From Microcaldota archaeon (lineage in GTDB: Archaea; Micrarchaeota; Micrarchaeia; Anstonellales; J096): 8,494 nucleotides of DNA. The notes beneath the pieces were generated by a model. The model saw nothing but the letters and a program-made list of their open reading frames with translations. It ran no database searches and was not told the origin of the DNA. Each line of letters starts with the position of its first letter. The stretch's first letter is position 1. This document shows positions 6,155 through 8,494 of the stretch, in pieces. The stretch covers positions 1 through 8,494 of the forward strand of contig JAPLWW010000049.1 of assembly GCA_026396375.1 (NCBI GenBank), read 5' to 3'. A program made the position numbers and the translations under genes.

Positions 6155-6595
6155 ATGAAGCAAATAATCCGGCAGCCCGGGGCCAAGAAGGCTGCCAAAC
6201 AGCCAGATCTAGCCAAGCAAAAGCTGCCCCCGGACAAGAAAGCGCTTGATGAGGAAAAACAGCGAGAGATCAACGACTATTTCCTAGGATCAGTCGCATA
6301 CGGAAACCTGGAGGATGCCAAAAGGCTGCTGGAGAACGGAGCCGACATCGAGGCAAGGGACAGCCACGGCTGGACTGCGCTCATTTATGCCGCGCAAAAC
6401 AATTATCCGGAAATATGCTCGTTCCTTATTGAAAAAGGAGCTGATATCAATGCAAGTGACTATGACGGATTCAACGTGCTCCGCCATGCCCAAGGAAACA
6501 GCATGAAAAGAATAGCTGTGATGATTGGAGTGGTCTCCTTGATAGGGGAAAAACATGAAGGGTTCCTTTCCGGCTTCAGGGAATGCATAAAATAA
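6155..6595 (+). CDS. Short ankyrin-repeat protein, paralogue of preceding gene
   Basis: The protein has 146 residues. The N-terminal tail MKQIIRQPGAKKAAKQPDLA and the KLPPDKKALDEEKQREIND segment align with the 5450 protein. Ankyrin units lie at ~37-70 (A-x-R-L-L-E-N-G-A-D-I-E-A-R-D), ~71-103 (HGWTALIYAAQNN, then LIEKGADINA) and a degenerate third at ~104-130. The C-terminus EGFLSGFRECIK matches SSFRECTQ of the neighbour. DNA identity is locally high: a 17-bp block GGCTGGACTGCGCTCAT is shared (6368-6384 and 5870-5886). The genes therefore arose by tandem duplication with loss or gain of repeats. It is probably soluble; binding partner unknown. It ends 4 bp before the convergent DUF35 gene's stop, with no room for a conventional intergenic terminator. 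Confidence 0.87.
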   Translation: MKQIIRQPGAKKAAKQPDLAKQKLPPDKKALDEEKQREINDYFLGSVAYGNLEDAKRLLENGADIEARDSHGWTALIYAAQNNYPEICSFLIEKGADINASDYDGFNVLRHAQGNSMKRIAVMIGVVSLIGEKHEGFLSGFRECIK

Positions 6596-6599
6596 AGTA

Positions 6600-7001
6600 T
6601 CATTTCGCTTTCTTGAACTTGAAGCCGTAGTTGATGACTCCGTCAGGGTCGTACTGCTGTATTTTCCTGAAGACCATTTCCACTTTATCCCCTATCTTGA
6701 TGTCTTTTTCGTCAATGTCGACTATCTGGCCAAGGACCTTGGCTCCCTCGTCCAGCTTTATTATCGCGATTATGTATGGCGTGCTTGTCTCGAAGCCTAT
6801 CGGCCCTGCAAAAACCGTTGAATAGCTGTATATCTTTCCGTTTCCCGAGAACGTGTAGGGGACTATCTTTCCCTTCCTTCTGCAATTTGAGCATACCTTC
6901 CTTGGGGGGAAGTAGAATTTCCTGCAGTTTTCGCACTTTGTGCCCTCCATCCTGTACCTTTCGGGTATCCTTCTCCAGTTTATGGATATGCTTTCTCTCA
7001 T
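6600..7001 (-). CDS. DUF35-type zinc-ribbon/OB-fold protein
   Basis: The protein has 133 residues. An N-terminal helix and a rubredoxin-like zinc ribbon carry four cysteines, C-x2-C (23, 26) and C-x2-C (37, 40), in KCENC and CSNC. An OB-fold domain follows at about 46-115, with the typical G-K-I-Y-S-Y-S-T-V block, P-Y-I-I-A-I-I-K-L-D-E-G and I-G-D-K-V-E. This is the DUF35 (ChsH2-like) architecture. In archaea such proteins scaffold the acetoacetyl-CoA thiolase/HMG-CoA synthase complex of the mevalonate pathway. Those two partner genes are usually adjacent but are absent here, so the mevalonate role is inference from the family. A TATA box at the usual distance supports the ATG at 7001. It converges on the ankyrin gene. 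Confidence 0.88.
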   Translation of the reverse strand: MRESISINWRRIPERYRMEGTKCENCRKFYFPPRKVCSNCRRKGKIVPYTFSGNGKIYSYSTVFAGPIGFETSTPYIIAIIKLDEGAKVLGQIVDIDEKDIKIGDKVEMVFRKIQQYDPDGVINYGFKFKKAK

Positions 7002-7024
7002 GGGAATTACCTAAGGTCAATAGA

Positions 7025-7032
7025 TTTAAAAT
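7025..7032 (-). promoter_or_regulatory. TATA box for DUF35 gene, overlapping the upstream stop codon
   Basis: Reads ATTTTAAA on the - strand, centred about 27-28 nt before ATG 7001. The TAA of the upstream HEAT/OB gene (7028-7026) lies inside the box, so one sequence serves as stop codon and promoter element. Readthrough from the upstream gene is also possible. Confidence 0.5.
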
Positions 7033-8186
7033 ACTGCATGGACCTTTCCACGCTTATTGTCGACTGTCAGCACAGTTTCTCCCGAGAACTTGAAGGTCTT
7101 TGACTTCGCCTTTTCCAGATAGATGTTCATGCCTTCAGCCATGAACTTGCCCCTTCCCTCAAACAAGTAGATTACTCCTTCCTTCCCGTCAGGGTCGACT
7201 GCAATTATCCTTGTGTAGAATTCCCTTGGCGAGCTTTTTGTCCTGCTGTACTGCTTCTGCTCAACCTTCTTGACAAGAAGAATGTCGGTTGTGATGTTCT
7301 TCATCCCGTTCCTGATGTTCGTTATATCAGTTAATCTTATCTCCTTGAATTTCCTCCTTGCAAGCTTGAATGCGATGTCAACCTGATGCCCCAGGTATTT
7401 CTTCATCGTCTCTGCCTGGTGCTCTATCAGCTTTTCGTCCCCCTCCGAGACAAGCATGGAGTCATAGGCCTGCTTTATGATTGAAGGCTCTCCTTCCTCA
7501 ATTACTTTCTTCTCCTCCTCAGAGAACATGTCGTCGACATTGACAAGCTCGGCCTCCTTTCCGATTTCCTCGGATTCCGGCTCCTCCTCCTTTGTGAATC
7601 CCACTTGCTCGACAATCTGAGAAGGAACGATCTTCTGCTCCTCTTTCTGCTCGATGTGCGCGACAGGCGAAACCGCAACCGCCTTTGTCTCCTTCTTTTC
7701 CTCCTTTGATCCGCTAGTATAGAATCCAAGGAGCTGGGTGAGCAGGTTCTGGACTGTGCTCTTGTCGCTGTGCTTGAAGGCCAATTCAACAAGCTTTGGC
7801 TTGAGCTGGTCCGCCCTTTCCTTTCCGATGGACCTTTCGAACGCCTTCTGTATGGGGTCTATTATCCTTTCCTTCCTCTTTATCTCCTCCTCCGAATCGA
7901 TTGCAGGAACAGCCTCTGCCTTTGCGGCGCCTCCTGAAAAGTCAACGCCCTTGAACAGTTCCGTCAATGGAAGCATGTCCGGCTTGTTCAATTTGGTTTT
8001 TTCCAATATCTCGTATGCGACCTTTGAGACTTCCTTGTTCTTGTCGTTTGCCAATTCCAGAAGGGCCAGAAGTGCTGCAGGGTCGCTTGAGTCTGAAAGC
8101 TTCCTCGCCGCGCTGATCCTGATATGGGGATTTGAGTCGAATGTGAGGGAAACGAGCTTGGCAATTTCTTTCTGGTCATTGTGCAT
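7026..8186 (-). CDS. HEAT-like repeat plus RPA-like OB-fold protein
   Basis: The protein has 386 residues in three parts. The N-terminus (1-67) shows paired helices of HEAT/armadillo type: HIRISAARKLSDSSDPAALL, then DKNKEVSKVAYEILEKT. The middle (about 85-235) is helical, then acidic and low-complexity, rich in E, K and S. The C-terminus (about 285-386) resembles the OB fold of RPA and archaeal SSB: DITNIRNGMKNI, then R-I-I-A-V-D-P-D-G-K-E-G-V-I, GMNIYLEKAKSKTFKFSGE and a final strand ending HAVF. In that family the fold binds single-stranded DNA or RNA. I therefore infer a nucleic-acid-binding protein with an interaction scaffold, perhaps in replication or repair; this is not proven. There are no cysteines and no zinc finger. 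The ATG lies about 13 nt downstream of the transcription start predicted from its TATA-like box. Confidence 0.75.
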   Translation of the reverse strand: MHNDQKEIAKLVSLTFDSNPHIRISAARKLSDSSDPAALLALLELANDKNKEVSKVAYEILEKTKLNKPDMLPLTELFKGVDFSGGAAKAEAVPAIDSEEEIKRKERIIDPIQKAFERSIGKERADQLKPKLVELAFKHSDKSTVQNLLTQLLGFYTSGSKEEKKETKAVAVSPVAHIEQKEEQKIVPSQIVEQVGFTKEEEPESEEIGKEAELVNVDDMFSEEEKKVIEEGEPSIIKQAYDSMLVSEGDEKLIEHQAETMKKYLGHQVDIAFKLARRKFKEIRLTDITNIRNGMKNITTDILLVKKVEQKQYSRTKSSPREFYTRIIAVDPDGKEGVIYLFEGRGKFMAEGMNIYLEKAKSKTFKFSGETVLTVDNKRGKVHAVF

Positions 8187-8221
8187 GAATATACGCCTTT
8201 GGAAAGTTATTGTATGAATAG

Positions 8222-8230
8222 ATTTTTATA
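8222..8230 (-). promoter_or_regulatory. TATA-like box for HEAT/OB gene
   Basis: Reads TATAAAAAT on the - strand, centred about 40 nt before ATG 8186. The predicted transcription start is near 8199-8200, leaving a leader of about 13 nt. This differs from the leaderless spacing of the other genes; only a weak AAAGG-type Shine-Dalgarno sequence is seen in the leader. Confidence 0.4.
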
Positions 8231-8255
8231 TGTTGTTTTAATCTTATAGGATCGT

Positions 8256-8494
8256 TTATGGGACACAGCCTATGCTGGTCTTGATGCTGTCCTGGGAAAC
8301 ACCGGGATTGGGCTTTTTTTTGTTACTGGGATGCTGGGCCGCCAAGCCATTGGATCTGCCATTTCCAGGTGAATTCAGGTCATGGATAATATCCAGAAAA
8401 AGCTTGGCTGCGGAGCGCGAAAACATGTGTTTGGAATTCAATGTCTCCAATGCCCCTTCGGTGTCGCCCGCCCTGTCCTGGGCAATGGCCATGC
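8256..8494 (-). CDS. Probable TPR-like protein, C-terminal fragment (5' end outside window)
   Basis: The frame is open to the right edge, so the Met at 8492 is likely internal. The start of the visible part, AIAQDRAGDTEGALETL, has the A-x-x-Q-x-x-A-G-D-x-E-G-A-L rhythm of a tetratricopeptide-like helix pair. A second helix (SAAKLFLDIIHDL) follows. The last ~39 residues (from NSPGNG) are low-complexity and rich in Pro, Asn, Ser and Lys. An 8-T homopolymer on the + strand (8314-8321) falls in that tail, so a length error there would change the final ~20 residues. TPR-like repeats mediate protein contacts; no specific function can be assigned. The gene is on the same strand as the HEAT/OB gene, 69 bp upstream of it. 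Confidence 0.5.
   Translation of the reverse strand, partial: MAIAQDRAGDTEGALETLNSKHMFSRSAAKLFLDIIHDLNSPGNGRSNGLAAQHPSNKKKPNPGVSQDSIKTSIGCVP

Noticed and set aside
7738..8217. 159-codon + strand frame opposite the HEAT/OB gene
   Set aside because: It is the antisense mirror of a well-structured protein; composition is Ser/Phe/Leu-rich without motifs.
1..8494. Defence system, CRISPR array, insertion sequence, tRNA or rRNA
   Set aside because: No regularly spaced repeats, transposase or terminal inverted repeats, RNA gene signatures or known defence domains were seen on either strand.

Overview
The window reads as archaeal chromosome. It carries an archaeal Rad50 with a CPVC zinc hook, a family-B DNA polymerase with a C-terminal PCNA-binding motif, and a DUF35-type zinc-ribbon/OB protein. 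Almost every gene has a TTTTAA box about 27 nt upstream of its start codon, as expected for archaeal TATA boxes driving leaderless mRNAs. Compact genes, many ankyrin proteins and an RPA-like OB protein would fit a small-genome lineage such as DPANN, but that placement is inference from gene style, not a phylogeny.

Layout. Positions 1-123 hold the end of an ankyrin-repeat protein. Two small genes follow on the + strand: 208-444 looks like a truncated ankyrin paralogue and 530-796 is an unrecognised 88-residue protein. They share an almost identical ~50-bp promoter block. Next comes rad50 (872-3154, +). It is convergent with, and overlaps by 21 bp, a B-family DNA polymerase on the - strand that appears as two pieces (5373-3502 and 3505-3134). 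Divergent from the polymerase are two tandem ankyrin-repeat genes (5450-6121 and 6155-6595). They are paralogues, with matching N-terminal tails and a shared C-terminal FREC motif. The rest is on the - strand: a DUF35 protein (7001-6600), a HEAT-repeat/OB-fold protein (8186-7026), and the C-terminal end of a probable TPR-like protein (8494-8256).

How the parts relate. Rad50 (break repair), PolB and the HEAT/OB protein (possibly ssDNA-binding) form a loose DNA-maintenance neighbourhood. Each has its own promoter-like box, so they are not one operon. Ankyrin genes lie on both sides of the rad50-polB pair, suggesting a lineage-specific expansion of unknown role.

Most notable is the polymerase. 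The two pieces are not a clean split. Thumb-domain homology continues upstream of the second piece's GTG in a shifted frame, and about 43 residues, including the end of the KKRY motif, are missing at a junction marked by AAAGAAG. This looks like a microhomology deletion plus frameshift, or an assembly error. I see no tRNA, rRNA, CRISPR array, transposase or recognisable defence system. No gap exceeds 300 bases; the intergenic stretches are 4 to 85 bp and mostly hold promoters.
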